DNA from: Chloroflexota bacterium
GTDB lineage: Bacteria > Chloroflexota > Dehalococcoidia > UBA2979
Length of the DNA stretch: 64,000 nt
Assembly (NCBI GenBank): GCA_009391845.1
Contig: QWJG01000002.1
Span: 1 to 64,000 of the forward strand
Direction: 5' to 3'
Position numbers and translations under genes: made by a program. The notes beneath the pieces were generated by a model. The model was not told the DNA's origin, did not search any database, and saw nothing but the letters and a program-made list of their open reading frames with translations. Of the stretch, positions 1-8,711 are shown one piece after another; the stretch's first letter is position 1, and each line of letters opens with the position of its first letter.

Positions 1-129
1 CGAACCGCCAACCAACGCCGAAGGCAGGCGACTCACGCCCTGGAAACCGGCAACCGCGTGCTGAGAGCCGAACCGCCGGAACCAGTACCAGCCGCACGGC
101 ACAGCCCGCATCAACCCGCGCGCAACGCC
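1..129. other. Non-coding or gene-flank segment
   Basis: This is the left edge of the window, downstream of the stop of the MscS-type gene. I see no convincing start-to-stop frame, repeat or terminator here. The open frame that crosses it on the plus strand is Arg/His/Pro-rich and antisense to the channel gene. Confidence 0.3.
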
Positions 130-1242
130 CTACCGATCATCCCCACCCCGCGCCCCAACCACCCGATCCAACCCCGCAACATCCTCACTCGCCATCAACA
201 ACCGCCGAGCCGGGTAATTCACCACAATCCCCTCGGCCGCCAACCGCGAATGAATCCGCTTCACCATCTCGTGCTTCAGCAAAAACGAATCCGCCCACGT
301 ATTCGCCCGCATCTTCACAAAGAAATTCACATTCGAATCCCCGAACTCCGCATACCGAAACAACGGCTCCCGAGTCACATCAACCACATCAAGAGTCGTA
401 CGCAGATCGTTCAGTTCCTCCAACACCAGCGCCTCAACGCGGCTCAAATCCTCCTCGTACGCCACACCGCAATCCACCCGCGCATCCGCCCGCGCGTCCG
501 CCGAATCGAAGTTCGTGATGATCGACTCCGCCAGCGTCGAGTTCGGCACAATCACGATGTTGTTATCGAACGTCCGAATCCGCGCCGCCCGCCAGCCAAT
601 GTCCTCCACCACCCCCGTCGGCCCCGCGTTCACCTCGATGATGTCGCCCACCGTCACCGAAGCGTCCGTCATGATGTAGGAACTCGCGAACACATTCGTC
701 AGCAGCGGCTGCAACGCCAGCGCCACCGCAAGACCGCCGATCCCCAGCCCGGCCAGCAGCGGACTGATCGAAATCCCCAGCGCGTCCAGAATCAGCAGCA
801 GCCCGATCGCCACCACCAGCACGTTCAGCACCCGACGTAGGAACGGCAGCGACCGTTCGTCGAACCCCGGCATCCCGTCCGAACCCGGAACGCGGGCGTA
901 CCACCCCAGCAGCCCCACCACCAGGCGCCGCACCGCGATCACCGACAGTGTCAGCATCACCGCGACCCAGGCGCTCCGGATCGTCGCGCGATGCTCATCC
1001 AGGTAGGACACCGTCAGGATCGCCACGTACACGCCTTGGATCGCCAGGAACGCGATCACCGGCCAGCGCACCGCCTCGACCACCACGTCGTCGAGATCGG
1101 ATTCCGTCGAATTCGTGAAACCGTGAATCACGCGCCGCGTCAGCGTCGCCACCAGCCACGCGAGGATCAGCCCCCCGGCTGCGATCCCCAGCGCCGCGAT
1201 CGTCTCATTGACGTCGGCGGTATTGAAATCAAAATCGAACAT
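130..1242 (-). CDS. MscS-family mechanosensitive ion channel
   Basis: Small-conductance mechanosensitive channel of the inner membrane, which opens under osmotic down-shock to release solutes. The 370-aa product has about five hydrophobic segments. The last one is Gly/Ala-rich (GLGIGGLAVALALQ, near residue 170) and matches the pore-lining TM3 of MscS. It is followed by the MscS beta domain (VGDIIEV, then FDNNIVIVPNS) and a C-terminal alpha/beta domain (YEEDLSRVEALV). I chose the ATG at 1242. An upstream GTG at 1263 would add seven residues with no better ribosome site. It is transcribed divergently from the DUF6159 gene. The family is certain; the gating class is not. Confidence 0.9.
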   Translation of the reverse strand: MFDFDFNTADVNETIAALGIAAGGLILAWLVATLTRRVIHGFTNSTESDLDDVVVEAVRWPVIAFLAIQGVYVAILTVSYLDEHRATIRSAWVAVMLTLSVIAVRRLVVGLLGWYARVPGSDGMPGFDERSLPFLRRVLNVLVVAIGLLLILDALGISISPLLAGLGIGGLAVALALQPLLTNVFASSYIMTDASVTVGDIIEVNAGPTGVVEDIGWRAARIRTFDNNIVIVPNSTLAESIITNFDSADARADARVDCGVAYEEDLSRVEALVLEELNDLRTTLDVVDVTREPLFRYAEFGDSNVNFFVKMRANTWADSFLLKHEMVKRIHSRLAAEGIVVNYPARRLLMASEDVAGLDRVVGARGGDDR

Positions 1243-1328
1243 AGGGCGCCCCACATGGCTCACCCCGCCGCACCGCCGATGCTAGCCCAACGGGCGACGC
1301 CGACATACCGAGCGCTCTCATCGCCCGG

Positions 1329-1334
1329 TATACT
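1329..1334 (+). promoter_or_regulatory. -10 box for a probably leaderless transcript
   Basis: TATACT (five of six matches to TATAAT) ends six bases before the ATG of the DUF6159 gene at 1341. Transcription would start at or next to the A of the start codon, and no Shine-Dalgarno sequence lies between. No good -35 box is visible. Confidence 0.4.
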
Positions 1335-1340
1335 GGTCCC

Positions 1341-2183
1341 ATGTTCAGAACTATTGGTCACACCTTCGAGCTAATGAAAATGAGTTGGCGCGTCCTGATG
1401 AAGGACCGCGAGCTGATCATGTTCCCGATCATGTCCGCCATCGGTGTCCTCATCGTGATCGGCCTGTTTTTCGGGGCTGCGGCAGCCACCGGCACCCTCG
1501 ACCGCCTCGATCTCGCGAGGCAGGGCAGCGGCGCCACCGAGGATGCGCAGCTAATTGACTACCTCCTCGCGGTGGCGCTCTACGCGTCCACCACCTTCGT
1601 CGTAATCTTCTTCAACGCCGCGCTCGTTGCGGCCGCCCTCGAGCGGCTGCGTGGCGGTGACCCGAACATCTCTTCCGGGCTCCGCGCCGCGCTGGCGCAC
1701 CTGCCCGCGATCCTCGTCTGGGCGCTGATCTCCGCCACCGTTGGTCTGATCCTCCAGCTCTTGCGCGACAAGATGGACAACTTCATCGGCCACATCGTGC
1801 TCAGCTTGATCGGTGGCGTCTGGGCCTACATGACCTTCTTCGTCATCCCCGTCCTCGTCGCCGAGGGCACCGGACCAATCGAGGGCATCAAGCGCTCCGC
1901 CGGGCTCTTCCAGCGGACCTGGGGGCGGCAGGTGGCCTCGTCGTTCGGGTTCACCCTCGTCTACCTCATCGCCGTGGTCGTCGCGGTCCTGCCCGCGGTG
2001 CTGCTCTTCGCCGTCTCGCCGTTGCTGGGCATCGTCTTCGGCGCGTTCACCATCCCGATCGCCGTCGGGACCGTGCAGGCGATGGAGGGCATCTTCAAAG
2101 CCGCGCTCTACGAGTTCGCGCTGGGTGAGACGCCGCTGGACTTCGACCGCGGCACGCTCTCCGGCGCGTACCGCGCGCTCTAG
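1341..2183 (+). CDS. DUF6159 family membrane protein
   Basis: Polytopic membrane protein of 280 aa with unknown biochemical role. It begins with an amphipathic stretch (MFRTIGHTFELMKMSWRVL). Hydrophobic helices follow near residues 30-50, 75-97, 112-135, 147-170, 195-225 and 230-250, with a conserved EGIKRSAGLFQRTWG loop around 177-191. This architecture (repeated membrane helices with a late-gene GxxxxxxG-rich core) is that of DUF6159/YciC-like proteins. Its stop codon overlaps that of mobA on the other strand in a CTAG palindrome, so the two genes converge with no spacer. A leaderless-type -10 box precedes it. Confidence 0.75.
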   Translation: MFRTIGHTFELMKMSWRVLMKDRELIMFPIMSAIGVLIVIGLFFGAAAATGTLDRLDLARQGSGATEDAQLIDYLLAVALYASTTFVVIFFNAALVAAALERLRGGDPNISSGLRAALAHLPAILVWALISATVGLILQLLRDKMDNFIGHIVLSLIGGVWAYMTFFVIPVLVAEGTGPIEGIKRSAGLFQRTWGRQVASSFGFTLVYLIAVVVAVLPAVLLFAVSPLLGIVFGAFTIPIAVGTVQAMEGIFKAALYEFALGETPLDFDRGTLSGAYRAL

Positions 2184-2842
2184 TCCGCGCGCGTCTCGTC
2201 CGCGGGGCCACCCGGGCGTCTGCCCGAGCTGTTCGCGGCCCCTCCCAGGAGCGCCGCGAACTCTTCCGGCGTATTCACGTTGATGAACGAGCGGCCCTCC
2301 GGGTCGAGCAGTTGCCACTCTTCCGGCTGCATCCGGTAGGCGCCGAGGTCGGCGGCGAGCGCCATCGGCGCTCGATCGCCCGCGTCGAGGTGTGCACGCA
2401 CCACTGTCAACGCCGAGGCGGCGAACACGGAACAGAGTGGCTGCGGTCGGTGTTCAGCGATCGGCAGCACCCAGCGATGTACCTCGCTGATCCGTTCGAT
2501 CAGGCGCCCGATCAGCGTCGCCTCGACGAACGGCATGTCCACCGCGACGACCGCCGCGACCGCTCCCGCCGCGACCTCGAGGCCTGCCGCGATCCCCACC
2601 AGCGGGCCTTCGCCTTCAATCGGGTCGAGGGCGATCCGCCAGGGGTGGTCGGTCACGATCAACGGCAGCGGACGATCCGGCGCGCCCACAATCACGAACT
2701 CGTCGACCGCTGGCGCGAGCCGGTCGATGCTGCGCTGCAGCATGGTCACGCCATCGAGGATCAGCGACGCCTTGTCGATCCCCATCCGGCTCGATCGGCC
2801 GCCGGCAAGCACGATGCCACTGACGCGTATTGATGCGGCCAT
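2180..2842 (-). CDS. mobA: Molybdenum cofactor guanylyltransferase MobA-like
   Basis: Nucleotidyltransferase predicted to transfer GMP (or CMP, as in MocA) from the nucleotide onto molybdopterin, giving the dinucleotide cofactor of Mo enzymes. The 220-aa product has the family P-loop-like signature near the N-terminus (GIVLAGGRSSRMGIDKASL, residues ~9-27) and the metal-binding Asp motif AVDMPF near residue 100. The ATG at 2842 has a strong GGAGG nine bases upstream. The longer open frame to 2908 reads into the divergent promoter space. It faces yqeC, a partner known from Mo-hydroxylase loci, which points to an aldehyde oxidase/xanthine dehydrogenase-type enzyme elsewhere in the genome. GTP and CTP specificity cannot be told from here. 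Confidence 0.8.
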   Translation of the reverse strand: MAASIRVSGIVLAGGRSSRMGIDKASLILDGVTMLQRSIDRLAPAVDEFVIVGAPDRPLPLIVTDHPWRIALDPIEGEGPLVGIAAGLEVAAGAVAAVVAVDMPFVEATLIGRLIERISEVHRWVLPIAEHRPQPLCSVFAASALTVVRAHLDAGDRAPMALAADLGAYRMQPEEWQLLDPEGRSFINVNTPEEFAALLGGAANSSGRRPGGPADETRAD

Positions 2843-2877
2843 TGCCCCGCCTCCGGTCTGGCATCGATCATAGGTGG

Positions 2878-3642
2878 ATGGAGACAACCACGACGTTCTG
2901 GAATGCACTCGACCTCGGCAGCGGCTCGCCGCCGGTCGTCGCGATCGTCGGCGGGGGCGGAAAGACGTCGCTGCTGTTCCGCTTGGGACGCGAGGGCCAC
3001 GCCCGCGGCCTCCCGACGGTGCTGACCGGGACGACCCGCTTCACCAAGCTGTCCCAGCGCGGCGCCGAGGTCGCGCTGATCGCCTGCGCAACCCCGGAAC
3101 AGCCACCCGACCTGGGCCCAACCGTCGCCACGAAGGCAACGGTGCTGGTCCACGCCGGTCCGATGGCGCAGGGCCGTTGGACCCCGCTCGATCCGAGCGC
3201 CGTCGACGCGATCGCCACGACGTCCGGCCTCGGGCTTGTCGCGATCGAGGCGGACGGCAGCAAGATGCGCCCGTTCAAGGCACCCGCGGATCACGAGCCG
3301 GTGATCCCCACCTCGACCAGCCACGTCGTCGCCGTCGTCGGCCTCCGCGCGCTCGGCATGCCGCTCGACGAGACGAACGTCCACCGCCCGGAATACGTGC
3401 GCGCGATCGTCGGCGACGAGGAACGCGTCACCTCCGAGGTGATCGCGCGCGTCCTGCTCGACGAACGCGGCGGCCGCAAAGGCGTCGGCGCACGCTCGTA
3501 CACGGTCCTCGTCAACCAGGCGGATCTGGACGAGGCGGCGGCGATCGCCCTTGGACGTGTGATCCGGGAGGCCGGCCTCCCACGGGTCATCGTCGCCTCA
3601 CTCCAGGACCTCGAGGCCCCGATCCGCGCGGTCCTCGATTGA
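2878..3642 (+). CDS. yqeC: YqeC-type selenium/molybdenum hydroxylase accessory protein
   Basis: Putative ATPase/GTPase that helps mature molybdenum-dependent hydroxylases. The 254-aa protein opens with a P-loop (VAIVGGGGKTSLLFRLG, residues ~22-38) followed by TGTTRF, and has the family motif AIEADGSKMRPFKAP near residue 125 (GADGS-type acidic loop). The ATG at 2878 directly follows AGGTGG. It is divergent from mobA (35 bp between starts), suggesting shared control. Its stop overlaps the ATG of the next gene by one base (TGATG), so that methyltransferase is probably translated by coupling. Confidence 0.8.
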   Translation: METTTTFWNALDLGSGSPPVVAIVGGGGKTSLLFRLGREGHARGLPTVLTGTTRFTKLSQRGAEVALIACATPEQPPDLGPTVATKATVLVHAGPMAQGRWTPLDPSAVDAIATTSGLGLVAIEADGSKMRPFKAPADHEPVIPTSTSHVVAVVGLRALGMPLDETNVHRPEYVRAIVGDEERVTSEVIARVLLDERGGRKGVGARSYTVLVNQADLDEAAAIALGRVIREAGLPRVIVASLQDLEAPIRAVLD

Positions 3643-4445
3643 TGGGGCACGATGCGCTCTTCGCCAGCACCGTCGACTACTACGTTCGCTACCGACCCGA
3701 CTTCCCGGCGAGAGCGTACGAGGCAATCGCGGATCGGTTTCAGCTCGACGGCCGCGGGCGGCTGCTCGACCTCGGCGCCGGGACGGGCCACATCGCGCTC
3801 GCGCTGAGCCACCACTTCGAGACGGTGCTCGCCGTCGACGTCAGCGACGAGATGCTGGTGGCCGGGCGCAGCGAGGCGACCCGCCTCGGGCGGACCAACA
3901 TCGAGTGGCAACTCGCCCGTGCGGAAGAGGTCGAGCTGCCTGGAGGGAGCGTTCGCCTCGTCACGATCGGGAACGCGCTGCACTGGATGGATCGCGATAC
4001 CGTGCTCGCCCGCTGTCACGAGCTGGTCGAACCGGGCGGCGGGATCGCGCTAATCGACATGCCCGGGATGTGGGCGCCAACGATGGAGCTGGGCGCCGAA
4101 CCCTGGCTCGCGGCGCTGCGCAGCGTGATTGAGCGGCACCTCGGAGCCCGACGGCGCGCCGGCGACGGCTACTACGCGCCGCAGCACGACCGCCCCGAGG
4201 ACACCTTGCACCACTCGTCCTTCGTCGCCGTTCAGGCCGGCAGCGCCACGCTCGACCTCACCTGGAGCGCGGACGAGGTGGTCGGCTACCTCTACTCCAC
4301 GTCGTTCGCGAACCGCTCACTGCTGGGCGATCGGGTCGAGACCTTCGAGACGGATCTCCGCGCGGCGCTGGCTGCGGCGGAGCCATCCGGCCGCTTCCAG
4401 CGTCGTCTGGAAGCGAGCTGGGCACTGGCCGCTCGCGAACCTTGA
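3642..4445 (+). CDS. Class I SAM-dependent methyltransferase
   Basis: A 267-aa methyltransferase with a Rossmann-like SAM fold. Motif I is LLDLGAGTGHIALALS near residues 40-55, the acidic loop is VLAVDVSDEML, and a post-motif segment has IGNALHWMD. The HWMD-type motif is typical of the Methyltransf_11/25 group related to trans-aconitate or small-molecule O/C-methyltransferases. The substrate is unknown. It starts inside the yqeC stop codon, so it is probably co-translated with yqeC, but a role in molybdenum cofactor metabolism is only inferred from position. Confidence 0.75.
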   Translation: MGHDALFASTVDYYVRYRPDFPARAYEAIADRFQLDGRGRLLDLGAGTGHIALALSHHFETVLAVDVSDEMLVAGRSEATRLGRTNIEWQLARAEEVELPGGSVRLVTIGNALHWMDRDTVLARCHELVEPGGGIALIDMPGMWAPTMELGAEPWLAALRSVIERHLGARRRAGDGYYAPQHDRPEDTLHHSSFVAVQAGSATLDLTWSADEVVGYLYSTSFANRSLLGDRVETFETDLRAALAAAEPSGRFQRRLEASWALAAREP

Positions 4446-4492
4446 GTTCCGGCAGGGTCGGCGACCAGTAGTCTGAGGAGCGGAGGACGCTC

Positions 4493-5767
4493 GTGGCCAC
4501 CTACATCACGCTCTTGATCGTGTTCTTGCTGCTGTCCGCGTTCTTCTCCGGATCGGAGACGGCGTTCCTGTCGCTGGACCGGATGCGGCTCGCGCACCGG
4601 GTCCGTGAAGGCGAGCCGGGCGCGGCGCGGGTCGCCGCATTGCTTGACCGCCCGCACCGCCTGCTCAGCGCCATCCTGCTGGGCAACAACCTCGTCAACA
4701 CCGGCGCCGCTGCCGTCGGCACGGCAATCGCCACCCAGGTGGTCTCGGGCGGCGTTGGCCTGATCGTCGCCACGCTGGCGATCACCTTGCTGCTGATCCT
4801 CGTCGGCGAGGTCACCCCGAAGACGCTGGCGCTCAGCCACGCCTTCGGGATGAGCCGCGTCTACGCCTGGCCACTCTCGATGTGGGCGCGCCTGAATCGC
4901 CCGATCGTCGCGGCGCTGGACGCGCTGACGCGGGTGCTGATCCGCGCCTTCGGCGGCGATGCGTCAGGCGGCGCGCCGCCGCTGAGTTCGGCGGAGCTTG
5001 GTACCGCCATCCGGATCGGCGCGGAAAGCGGCGCGCTGGCAACCGAAGACTCCCAGCGCATGCTGGGCGTACTCACGCTTCAGCAACGGCAGGTCCAGGA
5101 GATCATGGTCTCCCGCGTCGACATGGTCACGATCCCGACGACCGCGACGCTGGCCGAGGTGGCCCGGCAACTCAGCGAGCTGGGTTACTTGCGCCTACCG
5201 GTGCACGCGGACAGCCCGGACGAGATCGTCGGGTACGTCCACGTCAGCGACGTCAATTCCGCCCACCTCGAGGGGTTCGGGGAGCGGACGGCGGGCGACA
5301 TCATGCGACCTGCCACCTTTGAATCGGAGCACGCGACGATTGCGCGCGTGCTCGAGGTGATGCGCAACGAGGGCCGCTACCTCGTGATGCTCGTCGACGA
5401 GTTCGGCGCCACCTCGGGCCTCGTCACGCTCGAAGACATCCTCGAGGAGGTCGTCGGCCGCCTCGCCAGCGAGAGCGGCGACGAGCCGGACTGGGCGCCG
5501 GAGCAGCTCGGTCGCACCGGCCGGATCGAGCTCGATGGCAACACGCTGCTGGTCGACGTCTCGAACCAGGTCAGCATCGACCTCACCGATATCGACGCCA
5601 ACACCGTCGCCGGCCTCGTCCTCGCCCACACCCGCCGATTTCCCGCCGAGGGCGAGTACATCGATCACGCGGGGCTGCGCTTCACCGTGCTTGAGATGGA
5701 CGATCGACGGATCGCCCGTGTCGCGATCGAACGACTGAGCCCGACCCGGCGGCTCATCACGCGGTGA
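4493..5767 (+). CDS. CNNM/HlyC-CorC family transporter (DUF21-CBS-CorC_HlyC)
   Basis: Membrane protein of 424 aa implicated in magnesium or divalent-cation efflux. The N-terminal DUF21 domain spans residues ~1-190 with four hydrophobic segments and the signatures FFSGSETAFLSL and LLGNNLVNT, plus GEVTPKTLA. A pair of CBS domains (~200-325; IMVSRVDMVTIPTTATL, EFGATSGLVTLEDILEEVVG) is followed by the CorC_HlyC FAD-like domain (~340-420). The GTG start has GGAGG ten bases upstream. Its last four bases overlap the GTG of the HAD gene (GTGA). The domain order and length are standard. Confidence 0.9.
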   Translation: MATYITLLIVFLLLSAFFSGSETAFLSLDRMRLAHRVREGEPGAARVAALLDRPHRLLSAILLGNNLVNTGAAAVGTAIATQVVSGGVGLIVATLAITLLLILVGEVTPKTLALSHAFGMSRVYAWPLSMWARLNRPIVAALDALTRVLIRAFGGDASGGAPPLSSAELGTAIRIGAESGALATEDSQRMLGVLTLQQRQVQEIMVSRVDMVTIPTTATLAEVARQLSELGYLRLPVHADSPDEIVGYVHVSDVNSAHLEGFGERTAGDIMRPATFESEHATIARVLEVMRNEGRYLVMLVDEFGATSGLVTLEDILEEVVGRLASESGDEPDWAPEQLGRTGRIELDGNTLLVDVSNQVSIDLTDIDANTVAGLVLAHTRRFPAEGEYIDHAGLRFTVLEMDDRRIARVAIERLSPTRRLITR

Positions 5768-6516
5768 GCACGCAGCCGGGACGAACCGCCCGCCGGCCCG
5801 AGGCGGTGATCTTCGACTGGGGCGGCACGCTCAGCGACTACGCCGCGGTCGAACTCGCCGACATGTGGACGCTGGCCGCCCAGCACCTCGCCCCGCACAT
5901 GCCCGAGGACGAACCGGCGCTCGTTCAGCGCCTCGGCCGCATCGAGACGGCGTTCTGGGAACGCACCACGACGGACCAGCGCTCCGGCACGCTCGCCGAC
6001 CTGCTCGCCGCCGCGACCGCCGAACTGGGCGTCGATGTCACCGAGGCGGTGCTCGAAGAAGCGGGCGTGCGCTACCTGGATGCCTGGACGCCGCACATCG
6101 TGCACGACATCGAGGCGGTCGCGACGCTGTCCGCGCTGCGCGAACGCGGCCTGAGGATCGGCCTGCTCTCCAACACCCACTGGCCCCGCGCGTTCCACGA
6201 GCGATTCCTGGAACGCGATGGCCTGGCGGAGCTGATCGACGCGCGCCTCTACACCAGCGAGATGCCCTACCTGAAGCCGCACGCCGAGGCGTTCCGGACG
6301 GCGCTCACGGCGCTCGACCTCGCGGATGGCGAGCGGGCGGTGTTCGTCGGCGATCGCCCGCTCGACGACATTCACGGCGCGCAGCAGGTGGGGATGCGCG
6401 CGGTGCTCCGCCCGAACGCCCTCGTCAGCGGCTACGAGGTGACGCCGGATGCCTCGATCACGCGAATAGCGGAGCTGCTGCCGCTGATCGATGGCTGGCT
6501 CGCGGGCGGCGGTTAG
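5764..6516 (+). CDS. HAD-family hydrolase
   Basis: Phosphatase-like HAD hydrolase of 250 aa. Motif I is IFDWGGTLSD (residues ~14-23), where the usual second Asp of DxD is Gly, a variant found in some HAD subfamilies that can weaken phosphatase turnover. Motif II is LLSNTHW, motif III the Lys in PYLKPHAEAF, and motif IV VGDRPLDDIHGA. A helical cap lies between motifs I and II. It overlaps the upstream CorC-like gene by four bases and is probably translated with it. Its TAG stop overlaps the hicB TAA stop on the opposite strand. The substrate is unknown. Confidence 0.8.
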   Translation: MSTQPGRTARRPEAVIFDWGGTLSDYAAVELADMWTLAAQHLAPHMPEDEPALVQRLGRIETAFWERTTTDQRSGTLADLLAAATAELGVDVTEAVLEEAGVRYLDAWTPHIVHDIEAVATLSALRERGLRIGLLSNTHWPRAFHERFLERDGLAELIDARLYTSEMPYLKPHAEAFRTALTALDLADGERAVFVGDRPLDDIHGAQQVGMRAVLRPNALVSGYEVTPDASITRIAELLPLIDGWLAGGG

Positions 6517-6983
6517 CGGCGGGGTCGGTCGTCCTCGTAGCTGCCGGGGTCCTCGGCAACCAGCCGCAGCTTCGCCGCCGCTGCCGGTGGAGGTTGCGGA
6601 GGCGGCGGGCCCAGCCCGCCGTACGCGGCGACCGCGGCGGACAGCCAGCGATTGAGGCTGACCCCTTCGTTTGCCGCCAGCATCACGGCGCGACGGTGGG
6701 TCTCCGGATTGAGCCGCAGTTCGGTGCGCCCGGAGAATTCGCGGGTCTGAAACGGCTCCGGGATCGGACGGCCCTGCTCCAGTAGGAAGTCGATCATCTG
6801 CTCGAGCGCCTCGCGCCCGTTGGCAAGCGCCTCGTGCGGGGCGTCTCCCTCGGAGATGACGCCGGGGAACTCGAGGACGGTAACCGTCCAGGCACCACCG
6901 TCTGCGTCGTGCACGAGGACGAAGGCGTAGGGCAACGCCGCCAACTCCGCGGCCTGCGACCGTCGTTCGGTGTCGTTCGCCAT
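6513..6983 (-). CDS. hicB: HicB-type antitoxin
   Basis: Antitoxin of a HicAB toxin-antitoxin module, 156 aa. Residues ~18-75 form the degenerate RNase-H-like HicB fold (YAFVLVHDADGGAWTVTV, then EFPGVISEGDAPHEAL). Residues ~85-120 form a ribbon-helix-helix/Arc-like DNA-binding segment (GRTELRLNPETHRRAVMLA, SLNRWLSAAVAAY). A Pro/Ala-rich tail follows. The ATG at 6983 lies two bases after the hicA stop, so the two are one operon. HicB proteins usually neutralise HicA and repress their own promoter; palindromes upstream of hicA fit that. The partner toxin here is frameshifted. Confidence 0.8.
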   Translation of the reverse strand: MANDTERRSQAAELAALPYAFVLVHDADGGAWTVTVLEFPGVISEGDAPHEALANGREALEQMIDFLLEQGRPIPEPFQTREFSGRTELRLNPETHRRAVMLAANEGVSLNRWLSAAVAAYGGLGPPPPQPPPAAAAKLRLVAEDPGSYEDDRPRR

Positions 6984-6985
6984 GA

Positions 6986-7203
6986 CTAGTCCCTCTCGGC
7001 CTCGATCAGCTGCTTCACGATCGACTGGACGGTCCACTGTGACTTCAGCGTCTGCGGCACCTGTACCTGGACGGTCTCCCGTTGCCAGATCTGGTGCTTG
7101 CCTTCGCGGGAAATCACCCAGCCCGTTCGAGCAACGCGGCGACGAGATCGCGTCGCTTGACCGCGCTCGGGTTGCGCCACATCTCGTCGAGGTCATGCTT
7201 CAT
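6986..7203 (-). pseudogene. hicA: HicA-type mRNA interferase toxin, frameshifted
   Basis: HicA toxins are small dsRBD-fold ribonucleases. From the ATG at 7203 the frame encodes the expected first helix (KRRDLVAALLERAG) but then meets TGA. The rest of the domain (GWVISREGKHQIWQ, with the His of the catalytic GxH segment, and SIVKQLIEAERD) continues in the frame one base off. Restoring one G in the run at 7122-7124 would join them as LLERGWVISREGKHQ. So this is a one-base deletion, a sequencing error, or much less likely a programmed frameshift, since no slippery heptamer is visible. The toxin is probably inactive while the antitoxin persists. Confidence 0.7.
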
Positions 7204-7205
7204 AG

Positions 7206-7245
7206 TGGCATTATTGCCATCGTGTGGTCAATGTCATTATTGCCA
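7206..7245 (-). promoter_or_regulatory. Two dyad repeats, likely HicB operator
   Basis: Two copies of a 14-bp dyad, TGGCATTATTGCCA (7206-7219, perfect TGGCA/TGCCA arms) and TGTCATTATTGCCA (7232-7245), lie 26 bp apart just upstream of the hicA start. Toxin-antitoxin operons are commonly autorepressed at paired palindromes like these, here presumably by the ribbon-helix-helix part of HicB. Confidence 0.55.
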
Positions 7246-7256
7246 CTGCGACCCCC

Positions 7257-7823
7257 CTACCGTGCCCCGCCCAACAGCGACCGCTCCGAGGTTTCGTGGT
7301 TGAGCAGCCACGCCTTGCGAGGCAGGCCGCCGCCGTAACCGGTCAGCGTTCCGTTCGCACCGATCACGCGGTGGCACGGCACGACGATCGAGATCGGGTT
7401 CTTGCCATTCGCCGCGCCGACCGCGCGGGACGCCGAGGGCTTCCCGATCGCCTCGGCGATCGCGCCGTAGCTGGTCGTCTCACCGGGCGGGATCGTGCGC
7501 AGCGCTGCCCAGACTCCGAGTTGGAACGGCGTGCCGCGCGGCGCGAGCGGTAAATCGAACTCCACGCGCGTCCCGGCGAAATACTCCTCGAGCTGGCGCA
7601 CCGCGACTGCCGAGGCGCCGCGATCTCGGGTCGCCGGCTCGCCGGCCGCGGCTTCCAGTTCGGCGACGAGCACCGCGGCGGATTCGCGCTGGTCGACGAA
7701 CTTGATGATGTGCACGCCCGCGGACGACCCGCCGACGAAGAGTGGGCCAACCGGGGTTTCGAGGACGTCGAAGTAAGCGATAACGCGTTCTCCAGAGGGG
7801 GAGGTGCACCAGTGTACGAACAA
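7257..7823 (-). CDS. ogt: Methylated-DNA--protein-cysteine methyltransferase
   Basis: Suicidal DNA repair protein that takes the alkyl group from O6-alkylguanine onto its own Cys. The C-terminal half holds the full signature: helix-turn-helix-like [23 protein letters not shown], then [16 protein letters not shown] with acceptor Cys in PCHRV, and [14 protein letters not shown] near the end. The N-terminal ribonuclease-like domain begins about [15 protein letters not shown]. The start is unclear. The TTG at 7823 gives 188 aa, a GTG at 7853 gives 198 aa, and neither has a good ribosome site. It is divergent from the aldolase gene. Confidence 0.85.
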   Translation of the reverse strand: MFVHWCTSPSGERVIAYFDVLETPVGPLFVGGSSAGVHIIKFVDQRESAAVLVAELEAAAGEPATRDRGASAVAVRQLEEYFAGTRVEFDLPLAPRGTPFQLGVWAALRTIPPGETTSYGAIAEAIGKPSASRAVGAANGKNPISIVVPCHRVIGANGTLTGYGGGLPRKAWLLNHETSERSLLGGAR

Positions 7824-7931
7824 GCGAGACGCCGCCCTGGAGCAGATTGACACTGGCCGAGGCGAACACCATGATCCGCCCGGAACCCAGCCACGGCCGC
7901 GGCCCGCCCGCGCCTCCCCGAAAGGACCGCC

Positions 7932-8699
7932 ATGCGACCGAATCGAGTACTCGAGACGTGGCGCAGCGGGGGCCAGACCATCGGCGGCTGGCTGTCGCTG
8001 GATTCCTCCTTTGGGGCTGAGGCGATGGGGCACGTCGGCTTCGACTGGCTCTGCGTCGACCTCCAGCACGGGGCGGCTGACATCTCCTCGGTGATTCCGA
8101 TGCTGCAGGGCATCTCCAACACCGACACCGTCCCCTTCGTGCGCGTGGCGTGGAACGAGCCGGCGACCATCATGCGGGTGCTCGACGCGGGCGCGATGGG
8201 CGTGATCGTCCCGCTGGTCAACAACCGCGAGGAGGCAGAGCGCGCCGTCTGGGCGACCCGCTACCCACCGGCCGGCGGCCGCTCCTCGGGGCCGTTCCGC
8301 GCAGCCATGTACGGCGGGGCCAACTACCAGAACGAGGCGAACGACAACATCGCGCTGGTCGTGATGATCGAAACCGCCGAGGCGCTCGACAACCTCGATG
8401 AGATCCTGTCGGTCGACGGCATCGACGCCGCCTACATCGGCCCGTCAGACCTCGCGTACGCGATCGGCATCGAGCCAACCGGCGACAACCACGACGCAAA
8501 GCACGTCGAGGCGGTCCACGCGATCTACGACGCCTGCAAGCGCCACGGCGTCGCTCCCGGCGTGCACACCGGCAGCGTGGAGTTCACCAAGCGGTGGCTC
8601 GACCATGGCTTCCAGATGGTGATGCTTGGCGCCGATTCCGGCTTCATGCGGCAGGCGGCCGCGACCCAACTCGCCGAGGCCCGCTCGCACGTGTCCTAG
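7932..8699 (+). CDS. HpcH/HpaI family aldolase
   Basis: Class II pyruvate-dependent aldolase of 255 aa, predicted to cleave a 4-hydroxy-2-oxoacid to pyruvate and an aldehyde. The family's catalytic features are present: [10 protein letters not shown] (His of the active site, residues ~38-47), FVRVAWNEP (substrate-carboxylate Arg), the metal ligand Glu in [10 protein letters not shown] and the Asp in [17 protein letters not shown] precedes the ATG. It is 12 bp upstream of an Ldh-family dehydrogenase, so the two form an operon. Together they could handle a sugar-acid or hydroxy-oxoacid, with the dehydrogenase acting on a 2-oxo/2-hydroxy acid. Confidence 0.85.
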   Translation: MRPNRVLETWRSGGQTIGGWLSLDSSFGAEAMGHVGFDWLCVDLQHGAADISSVIPMLQGISNTDTVPFVRVAWNEPATIMRVLDAGAMGVIVPLVNNREEAERAVWATRYPPAGGRSSGPFRAAMYGGANYQNEANDNIALVVMIETAEALDNLDEILSVDGIDAAYIGPSDLAYAIGIEPTGDNHDAKHVEAVHAIYDACKRHGVAPGVHTGSVEFTKRWLDHGFQMVMLGADSGFMRQAAATQLAEARSHVS

Positions 8700-8711
8700 G
8701 AGGACCCCTTC

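Noticed and set aside
130..840. 260-residue plus-strand open frame at the left edge
   Set aside because: It is antisense to the MscS gene, is His/Arg/Pro-rich, and has no motif.
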